A stretch of 64,000 bases of DNA from CAVVFX01 sp963747535 (lineage in GTDB: Bacteria > Acidobacteriota > Terriglobia > Bryobacterales > Bryobacteraceae): the NCBI GenBank assembly GCA_963747535.1, contig CAVVFX010000022.1, forward strand, positions 310,001 through 374,000. Direction: 5' to 3'. Below the pieces are notes generated by a model. It did no database searches. It saw only the letters and a list, made by a program, of their open reading frames with translations, and had not been told where the DNA came from. The position numbers and the translations under genes are program-made. Positions 1 through 9,628 of this stretch are shown here, one piece after another. Position 1 is the first letter of the stretch, and every line of letters starts with the position of its first letter.

Positions 1-705
1 GAGTCGCCCTCCAACCCACTCCTGGCCGTGGGCGACCTGGATTTGATCTGTGCAGCGCCGCGCAAACCGGGAGCGATCCTTGGCGTGGACAACACCTTCG
101 CGACACCGCTAAACCAGCGCCCTTTAGCACTCGGCGCCGATGTCGCCGTGCAGTCGGTGACCAAGTTCATCGGCGGACACTCGGACCTGCTCGGAGGCGT
201 CGTCACAGTGCGGGACACGAATCTGTTGGCAGCCCTGCGGCAATCCCGGGAACTCGCAGGCGCAACGCCCGGAACCCTCGAAACATTCCTGGCCGTCCGT
301 GGGATCAGGACGCTGGCTGTTCGTCTGGACCGGGCGCAGAGCAACGCGATGACGCTGGCCATGCGCCTCGCGGGCCATCCAAACGTTACCTTGACGCGCT
401 ATCCCGGCCTGACGAGCCACCCGACGCACGAGGCCGCCCAACGGCAACTCAAGGGCTTCGGCACGGTTATTTCTTTCGACGTCCGCGGGGACGCGGCCGA
501 CGCTGACGCCGTCTGCGCGGGACTGAAGTTGATCCAACACGCCACGAGTTTAGGTGCGGTCGAGTCGACGATCGAACGGCGGGCGAACATACCTGGGCAG
601 GAGCACCTGCCTCCAACGCTGCTGCGGCTGAGCGTTGGTATCGAAGCCATCGAGGACCTTTGGGCCGATCTGGATCGGGCGCTGCGAAACGTGTCGCAAG
701 CGTAG
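1..705 (+). CDS. trans-sulfuration PLP enzyme (cystathionine gamma-synthase/lyase family), 5' truncated
   Basis: The reading frame is open from base 1, so the N-terminal half lies outside the window. Visible motifs are the family's 'SPSNPLL' segment at the very start, the cofactor region VDNTFATP (about visible residues 29-36), and the PLP-lysine motif SVTKFIGGHSD (Lys at visible residue 55). The C-terminal 'LRLSVGIE' segment ends the family domain as usual. Known family members make or cleave cystathionine, or eliminate methanethiol from methionine; the specificity cannot be read from this part. The enzyme would be cytosolic. The next gene is on the other strand. Confidence 0.9.
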   Translation, partial: ESPSNPLLAVGDLDLICAAPRKPGAILGVDNTFATPLNQRPLALGADVAVQSVTKFIGGHSDLLGGVVTVRDTNLLAALRQSRELAGATPGTLETFLAVRGIRTLAVRLDRAQSNAMTLAMRLAGHPNVTLTRYPGLTSHPTHEAAQRQLKGFGTVISFDVRGDAADADAVCAGLKLIQHATSLGAVESTIERRANIPGQEHLPPTLLRLSVGIEAIEDLWADLDRALRNVSQA

Positions 706-1049
706 CGCTCGACGTCCAGCCCGAGGGCGGACCGAAGGCAATCTGACGGGAAACGCGCTACTCGCTGATTTGCTCCTCGGTCATTTGGCCCAATGTCGCG
801 CTTGGGGAAAACTGACTTATCAACGAGGGCCGATGGCGTCACTTTCCCATATCGGCGTTTGGAAACCGGCGCTCGCCGTCGGCAAAGATTTGGGACGACA
901 AAACGGGACCATGGCCCCCGTTATTATTGGGCGAGCTTTTCGTTCCATAATTCCGTCGGTTTGATGTTGGAATGACCGGCCATGCCCTGTACCTTGGCGA
1001 GGGGCTTACGGTCTGGTGGGACCGTCTCAGTTAGAAGTCGAAGAGTTCG
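706..1049. other. intergenic region, no gene seen
   Basis: This 344-bp stretch lies between the convergent ends of the PLP enzyme and the TIGR03435 gene. The only structure I see is a 6-bp stem hairpin at 1008-1025 (ACGGTC / GACCGT, 6-nt loop) just beyond the stop of the TIGR03435 gene. It lacks a T-run on either strand, so it is at best a weak terminator. Short open frames here have no recognisable content. Confidence 0.5.
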
Positions 1050-2173
1050 CTAATTTAGGGACGGCTTCTCCACGTGATCGATGACCATCACATCGACAAG
1101 TGCCTTCGTCGATTGCAGCCTCAACCCCAATTGTTGCTGGAACGCGGCGAAGAGGTCTGGCGGCGCATCGGGGCCGGCCGCCGCCGGACGCTGTGCGGTG
1201 TCCGGTGTCCACTTCAGCGTGAGGTCCCAACGTGCAGTTCCGAGTTCTGTCTGATCTACCACCGGCCGCTCGACAACATGGGCTTGCAAGTTGCTCGCGA
1301 ACTCAGCGATTGTCGAATTCGTAACCAAGTACGATCCCGCTCCGCGAAGATAATCGGGACTGCCGTTCGGATCGCTATCATTCTTGGCCAGTTTGGAGCC
1401 GGTCTTGGCGACCGCGATGGCATACACTGAGAGTTCCTTCTTCTCTTTATGGAAGGTGAGCGCGAAACGGTCCACCAGCAGTTTTTGGAGCATCATCTTC
1501 ATCTGCTCGCGGTTTGCGTGGCCGGGTGTGTCCGGTTTGCCGGTCACGTCGAACTTCGCCGATTCGAACCAGGATGGCCCGCCGGTGATCTGCTGAGAAT
1601 TAAGGCCGTAGGCCAACTGGATTAGGTCGCTTAACGACGCAGCGATCGTGTTGAGAATTCCGCTTTGGTTGAAGAGATTGGAAAAGCGCTCGTCGGGCCG
1701 GCTCGGTTTGATGGTGGCCACTTCAAATGAGGGCGTCGCATCAGCTGGCATGAGTTTGACGGTGGCGGCGGTTCGGGAATGGTCCACGCAGTGTCGGCCG
1801 TGACGCGGGCCAGATTGAGGGGCATCCCCGCTCCCTGCCCCCAGGCACCTATGATTGAGTTTCCGTCCGCGCTTAGCTTTCCTTCGTACCTGCCACCAAT
1901 CCGAACGAACACCATTTTTATTGTCGAGCCGTTTCGCGTGATCGCGCTGGCAGGTATCGGCTGCCCGCTTTGATCGATGCTGTAGAACTCACCCTTCAGC
2001 GTGTCCGCGCCCGTCGTCGAGATCTTGATGACGATTCGCAATTCCTTTGCGCCTTGTGGCGCGCCCTTAGCAGGGGCTGGCGTGCCCTGCCACGTGCCGG
2101 CTATGTCCTGCGCGTCCAAAACGATTGCCGGCGAAATGACCAGTGCACTGATCAAGAGTATCAACTGTCTCAT
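1050..2173 (-). CDS. TIGR03435-family secreted protein, single-base frameshift
   Basis: The N-terminal part (2173 down to about 1760) has a signal peptide ending near VLDAQ and a domain beginning DIAGTWQGTPAP with KLSADGNSIIGAWGQG, which is common at the start of these soil-bacterial proteins. The second part (about 1760 to 1050) begins PADATPSFEVATIKPSRP and ends VDVMVIDHVEKPS, the hallmark start and end of TIGR03435. The two halves are in different frames. They join inside the proline-rich linker (...TIPEPPPP then VKLMPAD...), and adding one base near 1760 restores a single protein of about 374 residues. Its function is unknown; the family is expanded in Solibacter-like Acidobacteriota. It is either a young pseudogene or a sequencing indel. 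Confidence 0.85.
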
Positions 2174-2817
2174 GTGTTTCCATCAGTATCCTGTTTCGCA
2201 AAGGCGGAGGCAAGCCATCTAGCGCACCGACGTCGGCCAGGTAAGCCGACCACACGGTCTTGCGAAAGTCTCGAACACGAGGGAATTTCCACGGCCTCCC
2301 TGCCGCAAGTTCAGTATCACGATTTCGACAGTCCTCAAATGACCAAAAAGCCGTTTCCGGCTAGCTTGTCTGGATTAGAACGGAAAGCGAGTTGAGAGAC
2401 CCGTGAGCTTTCTGCAAGCCTGCGCACGAATGTCGGCGGTGTCGCAGTATGCGGGTGAACGCTTTTTTCCAGACCGGCGAGGGTGGCTGCTTCATGAACC
2501 GTGTTCCATACTGTGTGGCCGCTCATGGGGGACATCGATGTTGGAGCCGGCTTGGGTGGGAAAGGCTGCGAACGTCACCCTGACAGGTGGGATGGCGGAC
2601 GCGTGTTTGAAAGCTGGATTCCTCGACAAAAAGCCTGTGGCTTTCACCGCGCCAACGAGATCAACCTCATCCATCGCCTGTGCGGGATCTGGACGAAAAT
2701 GCACTGGGAGGGGCACCGCGAGCATGTGATTGCCGCGATCGCCGAGAGTCTGGCCGCCAGATTCCAGGTGCGGGCGTGCCACGCGTGAATGCGTTCCGCA
2801 GTCGAGCCGATGGTAAA
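2174..2817. other. intergenic region between divergent genes
   Basis: This 644-bp stretch should hold the promoters of the TIGR03435 gene (minus) and the GH gene (plus). Short open frames exist. One at 2501-2788 contains HRANEINLIHRLCGIW, which looks more protein-like than the rest and could be a gene remnant, but I do not recognise it. No clear -35/-10 pair, repeat or terminator stands out. Confidence 0.4.
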
Positions 2818-5655
2818 ATGCGCATAATGGAGGCGCGGCGGGTTCTTACGTTTCCGGGCATTCTCCTACTCCTGGCTGTCGCGGCGCACGCCCAGAAGGT
2901 GTGCCGCTTTGAGCTCGCGGACCAGTCCGATGGCGCCACCTCCGGCTTCATCTTCTCGCTTCTGGCAAGCGCGGATTCCAACGGCAACTGCCAGCTCAGC
3001 TCGGTCATGCTGCAACTCACCGTTGGCGACGGCAAAGCCCTACAAAATCTGAATACCCCCTTCTCTTTTCAGACCGGCGTCGTTTACACCGCAACCGCTA
3101 CCGTCGCCACGACGGGTGCGCTGCAAGTATCCCTCAATGGCCAGTCGCTGGGCTCGGCGCAGCACAACTTCCTACCATCGGCGGGAACACTCTTCGCATC
3201 GGATGGCGGAGACTCCGGTACGGGGACGCCGGCATACGTCATCACGCAGATTTCGCTTCAGGTCGCCAACGGATCGACCACCGTTTCGCTCGCGCCGAAC
3301 GGTACGAATCCAATCCCGCTCCCGTTAATGTTGATGTCCGATCCTCCTTCCTGGACGGCGCCGTTTACTGAGGACCCGACGCATCCGTTGACCATCACGG
3401 CGACTTTTCGTTTCGACCCCGCGGTCGCGAATCCGCATCAGTACGACCCCTACATCGATGCCTACGGTCAAACCGTTTTCACCACCTGGCCCCGAAAAGC
3501 AGCGACCGACGCCGATCTTCAATCCGCCATTACCGAAGAGCAGACGTGGCTGACGAATAACGGTCCGATTGGCGGTCTGGACGTGTATGGCGGCTCGCTG
3601 CTTGCCGGTTGGAACGACAAAGCCACGGGTTACTTTTACACGGCGTTTCACAACAACCGTTGGTGGCTGATTTCTCCGCTGGGAAATCCGCTCTTCTACG
3701 TCGGGCTCGACACAATCGGGCTCAACGAGCCAACTCCCATCACGGGGCGTCAATCCATGTTTGAGAATCTTCCCCCGATGACCGGCGCTTTCGCATCCGC
3801 CTACTCCCAGGATTCGCAAAACAACATCACTTTTTCGTACGCCATCGCCAACTCTATTCGCAAGTACGGAAGCGCCACGCAGGACGCGAATCTTGTTTCG
3901 CAACGCCTCGCCAGTTGGGTATTCGCGGGATCGGGCAAATGGGGGGAAATTCGGCCCGGTTTGGCGGCGAACCCCGTGCTGACTCACAGCGCGGTTCCCA
4001 ACGTCGTGCCCGGCGGCCATCCCGACGCGTGGGATCCGAATATTCTCAAGCAGCTCAACGCAACGTTGACGTCCCAGATCGGCTCCAATGTCACTAATCC
4101 GTACATCATCGGCTGGACCGTAGGGAACGAAATCGACGAAATCATGGCCGCGTCGGAGGTCACCGGCATTCTTGCCTTGGGAGCGAACGTCCCCGCCAAG
4201 CAGGCGCTGGTGAATCAAGCTTTGTCCGCCATCTATTCGGGAAGCCTGAGCGCCCTCGCTGCCGCCTGGAAAATCACGGCCACAACGGTCACCGCGGTCT
4301 ACGCTTCCAATCCCACTCCGCCGGCCGCGGATGTGGAAACGCTGCGCCAGTTCTACGAAGGCGCCTGGTATTCCGATCTCTATCAAATCGTGAAGGCCAT
4401 CGATCCCAACCATCTTTACTTGGGGAGCTGGACTCTGCCGAAAGGCCACCCCGCCGAATGGCCGATCATGGCGCCGAACTGCGACGTGATCGGCTTCGAT
4501 TTCTATAACCAGACCTTCCTCGATCCCAGCGTGCAGACGCTCATTCAAAGTACGAAGAAGCCGGTGCTGGTGGGGGAATTTTCCTTCCCTTCCGACTATG
4601 GGGGAATGCGCGGCTTCGGGTCTTTGGATAAAGACGTCACCTACACGGATGCGCAATCCGGCCAGATGTACGCACAGTGGTTGCAGGATGCCGCCGCGAA
4701 TCCGTATGTGGCCGGCGTGGAGTGGTTCGAGTATCATGATCAGCCCGTAACCGGAAATGCCGACAACGGCGATGTCATGCCCGCTAGCTTGGTGATAGGA
4801 CAAAACCAGGCGTTCGGGATGATCGACGTTACCCTTCAGCCTAAGTACGATCTGGTGAATGCAGTCCGTGCCGCTAATATCGCAACGCTGCAGAGCCTCG
4901 GACTACTGGGAACAGCGCCGATGCTGACCTCGGCGCCGGCGAATGGCGCGACCTATCTCAGCGGCGGCCTGGTACCGGGATCGTGGGCGCAAGTGAAAGG
5001 AGCCAATTTGTCCGACACCAGCCGCACTTGGGCAGCCGCCGATTTCGCCAATCTCGGGAATGCGCTTCCCACGGATCTGAGCGGCGTGCAGGTGCTGGTT
5101 AATGGGATGGCGGCCGCAGTGTCCTACATGAGCCCCACGCAGATCAACTTTCAGGTTCCCGCAGGAGTCTCCGGCGCTGCCAGCGTTCAAGTTACTCGCG
5201 ATGGGCTGGTAAGCAACGCCATGAGCGCGCCCGCCGTTTCCAGTGCGCCGGGTATTTTTCCGGTGATCGTGAATGGAACGAATTACGCGGCCGGTGTTTT
5301 TACGGATGGAACGCTGGTTGGCGATCCATCGGTGAGTCCGTCATTCCGGAACGCAAAACCGGGAGACGCGATCAGCCTCTTCGCCACCGGTCTCGCGCCA
5401 TCGGCCGCGGGTACAGCCGTCAGCGTGACGCCGCTCAGCGGCGTCACGGTTACGATCGGAAGTGTCACCTTGAATGCGAGTTACGCTGGCCTGGTCGTGG
5501 TGGGCGAGTTTCAGATCAACTTCACCGTGCCGCAACAGTTCGCGAACATGCCCGCGGGAAACTATCCGATTACGATTTCGATTAACGGAGTGTCGTCTCC
5601 GTCGATGATCAACTCAGTTCCGCCGGCGCCGGTCGTACTTCCAATCCAACCCTGA
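2818..5655 (+). CDS. secreted clan GH-A (agarase-like) glycoside hydrolase with TIGR03437 C-terminal domain
   Basis: Predicted 945-residue exported enzyme. A signal peptide (about 1-26, ending AAHAQ) is followed by a beta-rich domain (27-200), a TIM-barrel hydrolase region (about 205-690) and the TIGR03437 domain (about 700-945, with GSWAQVKGANLSD and a later SYMSPTQINFQ). The barrel has the agarase-like entry RWWLISPLGNPLFYVGL, an acid/base motif WTVGNEID (Glu438) and a strand-7 motif VGEFSFPSDYGG (Glu587), the expected clan GH-A catalytic pair. The start is placed at 2818 because it directly precedes the signal peptide; ATG 2827 is an alternative. The frame is open further upstream without coding signs. 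The substrate is unknown. A diverged paralogue follows at 6577. Confidence 0.8.
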   Translation: MRIMEARRVLTFPGILLLLAVAAHAQKVCRFELADQSDGATSGFIFSLLASADSNGNCQLSSVMLQLTVGDGKALQNLNTPFSFQTGVVYTATATVATTGALQVSLNGQSLGSAQHNFLPSAGTLFASDGGDSGTGTPAYVITQISLQVANGSTTVSLAPNGTNPIPLPLMLMSDPPSWTAPFTEDPTHPLTITATFRFDPAVANPHQYDPYIDAYGQTVFTTWPRKAATDADLQSAITEEQTWLTNNGPIGGLDVYGGSLLAGWNDKATGYFYTAFHNNRWWLISPLGNPLFYVGLDTIGLNEPTPITGRQSMFENLPPMTGAFASAYSQDSQNNITFSYAIANSIRKYGSATQDANLVSQRLASWVFAGSGKWGEIRPGLAANPVLTHSAVPNVVPGGHPDAWDPNILKQLNATLTSQIGSNVTNPYIIGWTVGNEIDEIMAASEVTGILALGANVPAKQALVNQALSAIYSGSLSALAAAWKITATTVTAVYASNPTPPAADVETLRQFYEGAWYSDLYQIVKAIDPNHLYLGSWTLPKGHPAEWPIMAPNCDVIGFDFYNQTFLDPSVQTLIQSTKKPVLVGEFSFPSDYGGMRGFGSLDKDVTYTDAQSGQMYAQWLQDAAANPYVAGVEWFEYHDQPVTGNADNGDVMPASLVIGQNQAFGMIDVTLQPKYDLVNAVRAANIATLQSLGLLGTAPMLTSAPANGATYLSGGLVPGSWAQVKGANLSDTSRTWAAADFANLGNALPTDLSGVQVLVNGMAAAVSYMSPTQINFQVPAGVSGAASVQVTRDGLVSNAMSAPAVSSAPGIFPVIVNGTNYAAGVFTDGTLVGDPSVSPSFRNAKPGDAISLFATGLAPSAAGTAVSVTPLSGVTVTIGSVTLNASYAGLVVVGEFQINFTVPQQFANMPAGNYPITISINGVSSPSMINSVPPAPVVLPIQP
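5401..5655 (+). repeat. near-identical 3' end shared with the paralogue at about 9136-9393
   Basis: The last ~255 bases of this gene and of the downstream paralogue are almost the same at DNA level. They include a stretch of about 60 identical bases (5515-5574 region versus 9249-9308 region) and the same final residues VVLPIQP. Upstream barrel regions are clearly more diverged, so the 3' ends look homogenised or recently copied. Confidence 0.75.
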
Positions 5656-5722
5656 GGAACCCGGTTGACGGCTCGTTAGCGCACCTAGATGCCAATCGTT
5701 CGCAAATGGCAGAATATCCATT

Positions 5723-6222
5723 GTGGCGGTCCACATCGGAACTTCCGGCTGGAGTTACTCGCGCTGGACGAACGTCCTCTATCCGGAGGGCCTACCGGCC
5801 GAGCGACGCCTTGACCACTACGCGCGGCAATTTCAGACCGGGACTTGAATGCCAGCTACTACCGCTGGCCCTCCGATGGCGCATTCGCAGGTTGGCAGCG
5901 GCGGTTGCTGGACCGGTTCGTGGTGGCCGTCAACGCCACGGGAGCGTTGACGCACTCCAGGCGCCTTTATGGAACGGAAGACTGGCTGGCGCGCTTCGGT
6001 CAGGGGCTTGACCGCCTCGGCCCTAAGCGAAGGGTGCTACTGGTACAACTTCCCCGCCCTCGGCGGCCTTCGATTATCCAAGGCGCCTGTTTCCTTGAGC
6101 GCGTGCGGGAGTGGCAGGGCATAGGCCGAGACGTGTTCGTGTACTTTAACAACGACGGCAGCGGGAATGCGGTGACATTGAAAAGGATGGTTGGGGCTAG
6201 ATTCCGGCGGAGAATCTGGTAG
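5723..6222 (+). pseudogene. decayed DUF72-family gene
   Basis: Reading from GTG 5723 gives VAVHIGTSGWSYSRWTNV and then YPEGLPAERRLDHYA, the characteristic DUF72 N-terminus, until a stop at 5846. The next frame (from 5845) continues LNASYYRWPSDGAFAGWQ and ends with VFVYFNNDGSGNAV, the DUF72 C-terminal motif. One lost base near 5840 explains the break. The stretch between the LVQLP segment and VFVYFNN is far shorter than in intact DUF72 proteins, so there is also an internal deletion. The gene is therefore dead rather than mis-sequenced. Confidence 0.8.
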
Positions 6223-6576
6223 TGGTCAGGCCAAAGCTTGTATCATGAACCGGGTGATCGGCGGCCAGACAGACATGAACGCCAGCATCATAGGACCTTC
6301 TTACACCAACCATTGCCGACCGCCTTCAGTATTGGTCAATGTCCAAAGGGCCGTCCCGACCATCCGATCGGGCTGCGGATTCCTGGCGCCCTCGCCCTCC
6401 CAACAAGCAAAGCTCTGTATGAGTTTCCGACGATGCTGTCGGCGCTGATTAGTTGCAGCTTCTCTTGCTGGCCAGAGACTTTCGGGTTTAACGAGCCGGC
6501 TCCTGGCAAGAAGCCGCTCCCAAAAGCATGGCCGCCAACCAACGGCTGTGCTAAGATTGACGACCAAGGTGAGGAC
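6223..6576. other. intergenic region before second GH gene
   Basis: This 354-bp stretch contains a frame open into the next gene (from 6238), but its translation has no protein character and the signal peptide only starts at 6577. It must contain the promoter of the second GH gene. A ribosome binding site, AAGGTGAGG at about 6566-6574, ends it. I see no other element. Confidence 0.45.
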
Positions 6577-9393
6577 ATGACGCCGGTCAGGTTACTGTGT
6601 CTTCTTCCATTAGGGGCTGCGCTGGCGCATGGCCAGAATCAGTGCGTCCTTGAGTTGGCAAGCCAATCGGATCAGGGGCACTCGGGATTTATTCTTTCTC
6701 TTTCGGCGGCCGCGGATTCCAGCGGAAATTGCCAACTCGGCTCGGTCATGCTTGGCCTCAGTGTGGGCAACGGGAAGTCTCTTCGTACCGTCCAAGCGCC
6801 CTTTTCCTGGCAAACCGGGGTCGTCTACACAGCCACGGCGGTGATCACCAGCGCCGGTCCGCAGCAACTCTCGATCAACGGACAATCCGCGGGATCCGTC
6901 GCCGGCGCGTTCATCCCGGCGCAAGGGACACTGTACGCTTCCAGCGTGGACGATTCCGGCACGGCAACCGAAGCTTACATCGTTACGCAGATCTCCCTTC
7001 AAGTCTCCAACGGATCGAACACCGTTACGGTAGCGCCGAACGGCAACGCGCCGATTCCTTTGCCGCTCGTCCTGCTTGGGGGAGGTCCGGTACCGTGGCA
7101 GACTGCGCTCACCGTCGATCCGACGAAAACGACAACCGTAACGGCGACATTCCAGTTCAACGCCACGGTCGCGAACCCCCATCAGTTCGACCCGTACATC
7201 GATACCTACGGTCAGGCGATTGCGGCGTCATGGCCATCGAAGATTACATCGGGCAGCGACTTACAGACCGCAGCCGCGCAAGAGCAGGCATGGCTCGCGA
7301 GCAACCCTCCGGTTGCAGCGCTCGATCAGTACGGCGGCTCGACCATCGCCGGATGGACGGGCCAGGCGACCGGCTACTATTACGCGGCGTTTCACAACGG
7401 CCACTGGTATATGATCTCTCCGCTTGGCAACCCGTTGTTTTACCTGGGCCTAACCTCCATCGGCGACGGCCCCACGGCGATTACGGGGCGCGAATCGATG
7501 TTCCAACTGCCTCCTCAGAGCGGAGCTTTTGCGGCGGCGTACACCACCGCACAAGGGGTGACGCGAGTATCCTTTTCTGTTGCAAACCAAATCATCAAGT
7601 ACGGCAGTTCCTGGAAAGCCACGGGCAACACCCTGTTACATCAGCGGTTCCCCAGTTGGGGCTTTGTGGGCGGAGGGAAGTTCGGCACGTTTCCCGCGGA
7701 TCTGCCGTCTACTCCGGTACTGACGCATAGCGATGTTCCAAATGCCGTGCCGGGCGGCCATCCCGACGCTTTCGATCCAAACATCGTCAGTGAACTGAAG
7801 ACTTCACTCGCTGCCCAGATGGAATCGAGCGTCTCCAGCCCTTATATCGTGGGGTGGTCCGTGGGCAACGAGATCGACGAAATCATCCAATCGTCCGAGG
7901 TGACAGCAATCCTCGCCTTCGGCCCGTCATCGCCGGCCAAAATGGCGCTCGTGAATCAGGCGCTGAATGTTCTGTACGGCGGAAGTGTGACTAAGCTCGC
8001 CGCGGCTTGGAAGATCTCGGCAACGTCCGTGGCGGGCGTTTACGCAGCCACGAACGCGCAGCCGCCCGCGAGCGATCTCGAGTCGCTTCGCCAATTCTAC
8101 GCCGGTACATATTATTCGATACTTTACAAGACCGTAAAGTCGCTCGATCCCAATCACGTGTACTTCGGAATCTGGATTCTCCCCAGTAACGATCAAGACT
8201 GGGCGCTGGTGGCCGCCAACTGCGACGTAGTTGGTTTCGACGACTTCAACCCCAGCGGGCTCACCTCAGATCTGTTGGCCTTATTCACGAGCACCAACAA
8301 ACCAGTGATGATCGGCGCTTGGGTCGCTGCCGCGGATTACGGTGGCACGCGGGGTTTTGGGTGGGTCCCCGCCAGGGTCATGGCGCTAACGGACTCAGCT
8401 GCGGGCGATGCCTACACGCAGTTGCTCGCGAGTTTTGCCGCCAACCCTTATATGGTTGGTTCGATGATTTTCCAGTACGGGGACGGGCCGCTTACCGGCA
8501 CCGGGGCCGTTAGCGGTAGTGCTCTGGTGATCGGTGGAAACGACATCGCATGGGGCATGGTGGATTTGACCGACACGCCCAAATACGACCTCGTTAACAA
8601 AGTTCGCGCCGTGAACATTGAAGCGCTCCAGTCGCTCCAATTGCTCGGGACAGTGCCGGCCTTGACCTCGGCGCCGCAGAACGGCGCGACCTATCTTACC
8701 GGTGGACTAGTGCCGGGCTCGTGGGCGCAGGTGAAGGGAACCAACTTGTCGGATGTGACCCGGATATGGAATAGCGCGGATTTCGCCAACCTGGGAAACT
8801 CGCTTCCTACGGTTCTAAGCGGCGTCCAAGTGTTGGTGAACGGGACCGCGGCTGCCGTCTATTACGTCAGCCCAACGCAGGTCAACTTCCAGGTGCCCGC
8901 CGGAATCTCCGGAACCGCCAATGTGCAGGTGATCCGCGACGGACTGCCAAGCAACGCCGTGAGCGGGATCGCCGTCTCCAGCGCGCCCGGCATTTTTCCG
9001 ATCATCCTCAACGCGACCAATTACCCTGCCGCCGTTTTCCCGGATGGAACGATGGTGGGCGATGCGTCCGTGAACTCGGCATTTCGAAACGCGAAACCGG
9101 GAGACACGATCAGTCTATTCGCCACCGGCCTGGCGCCATCGGCCGCGGGTACAGCCGTCAACGTGACGCCGCTCAGCGGCGTGACGATTACCATCGGAAG
9201 CGTCACCGTGAACACGAGTTTCGCCGGCCTGGTCGCGGTGGGCGAATTTCAGATCAACTTCACCGTGCCGCAACAGTTCGCGAACATGCCCGCGGGAAAC
9301 TATCCGATGACCATTTCGATTGGCGGAGTTTCGTCTCCGTCCATGATCAACTCAGTTCCCCCGGCGCCGGTCGTACTGCCAATCCAACCCTAG
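6577..9393 (+). CDS. secreted agarase-like GH paralogue lacking the nucleophile Glu, TIGR03437 C-terminus
   Basis: A 938-residue paralogue of the gene at 2818 with the same layout: signal peptide (1-20, ending AHGQ), beta domain, barrel, and TIGR03437 domain (about 695-938). The start is fixed by AAGGTGAGG 3-11 bases upstream. The acid/base motif is kept (WSVGNEIDE, Glu432). The strand-7 position that is VGEFS in the paralogue reads IGAWVAAADYGG here, with Ala581 (codon GCT at 8317-8319) in place of the nucleophile Glu. Other active-site segments also changed (GFDDFNP for GFDFYNQ, QYGDGP for EYHDQP). The likely outcome is a non-hydrolysing binding protein or an altered mechanism. Domain assignment is confident; activity is not. 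Confidence 0.78.
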   Translation: MTPVRLLCLLPLGAALAHGQNQCVLELASQSDQGHSGFILSLSAAADSSGNCQLGSVMLGLSVGNGKSLRTVQAPFSWQTGVVYTATAVITSAGPQQLSINGQSAGSVAGAFIPAQGTLYASSVDDSGTATEAYIVTQISLQVSNGSNTVTVAPNGNAPIPLPLVLLGGGPVPWQTALTVDPTKTTTVTATFQFNATVANPHQFDPYIDTYGQAIAASWPSKITSGSDLQTAAAQEQAWLASNPPVAALDQYGGSTIAGWTGQATGYYYAAFHNGHWYMISPLGNPLFYLGLTSIGDGPTAITGRESMFQLPPQSGAFAAAYTTAQGVTRVSFSVANQIIKYGSSWKATGNTLLHQRFPSWGFVGGGKFGTFPADLPSTPVLTHSDVPNAVPGGHPDAFDPNIVSELKTSLAAQMESSVSSPYIVGWSVGNEIDEIIQSSEVTAILAFGPSSPAKMALVNQALNVLYGGSVTKLAAAWKISATSVAGVYAATNAQPPASDLESLRQFYAGTYYSILYKTVKSLDPNHVYFGIWILPSNDQDWALVAANCDVVGFDDFNPSGLTSDLLALFTSTNKPVMIGAWVAAADYGGTRGFGWVPARVMALTDSAAGDAYTQLLASFAANPYMVGSMIFQYGDGPLTGTGAVSGSALVIGGNDIAWGMVDLTDTPKYDLVNKVRAVNIEALQSLQLLGTVPALTSAPQNGATYLTGGLVPGSWAQVKGTNLSDVTRIWNSADFANLGNSLPTVLSGVQVLVNGTAAAVYYVSPTQVNFQVPAGISGTANVQVIRDGLPSNAVSGIAVSSAPGIFPIILNATNYPAAVFPDGTMVGDASVNSAFRNAKPGDTISLFATGLAPSAAGTAVNVTPLSGVTITIGSVTVNTSFAGLVAVGEFQINFTVPQQFANMPAGNYPMTISIGGVSSPSMINSVPPAPVVLPIQP

Positions 9394-9628
9394 ATCTCGG
9401 CGATCGCCGGCATCAATAAGGTGAAGAGCGAAGGGACGATTCACGCCGGACGGCCCTTCCAGGAGCTCAATGGCGGCTCCTTGATTGCTCGCGGAGCTTG
9501 GATTTGCCCGAGACGCCAAGGTAAACGCCAGTGGCGGGGATGGGAAGAGCGGAGGCGGCGTGCAAGATAGGAACGAAGGAAGGATGGGAATGACGGAGAT
9601 TGCGGATGCCGTTACCTTCCCTCCCTTG

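Noticed and set aside
2680..2817. Longer start for the first GH gene
   Set aside because: The extra 46 residues precede the signal peptide and have no protein character.
3325..4803. Long open frame on the minus strand (492 residues) opposite the first GH gene
   Set aside because: It is antisense to a gene with clear domains and its translation is rich in Arg/Gly/His without motifs, as expected for a shadow in GC-rich DNA.
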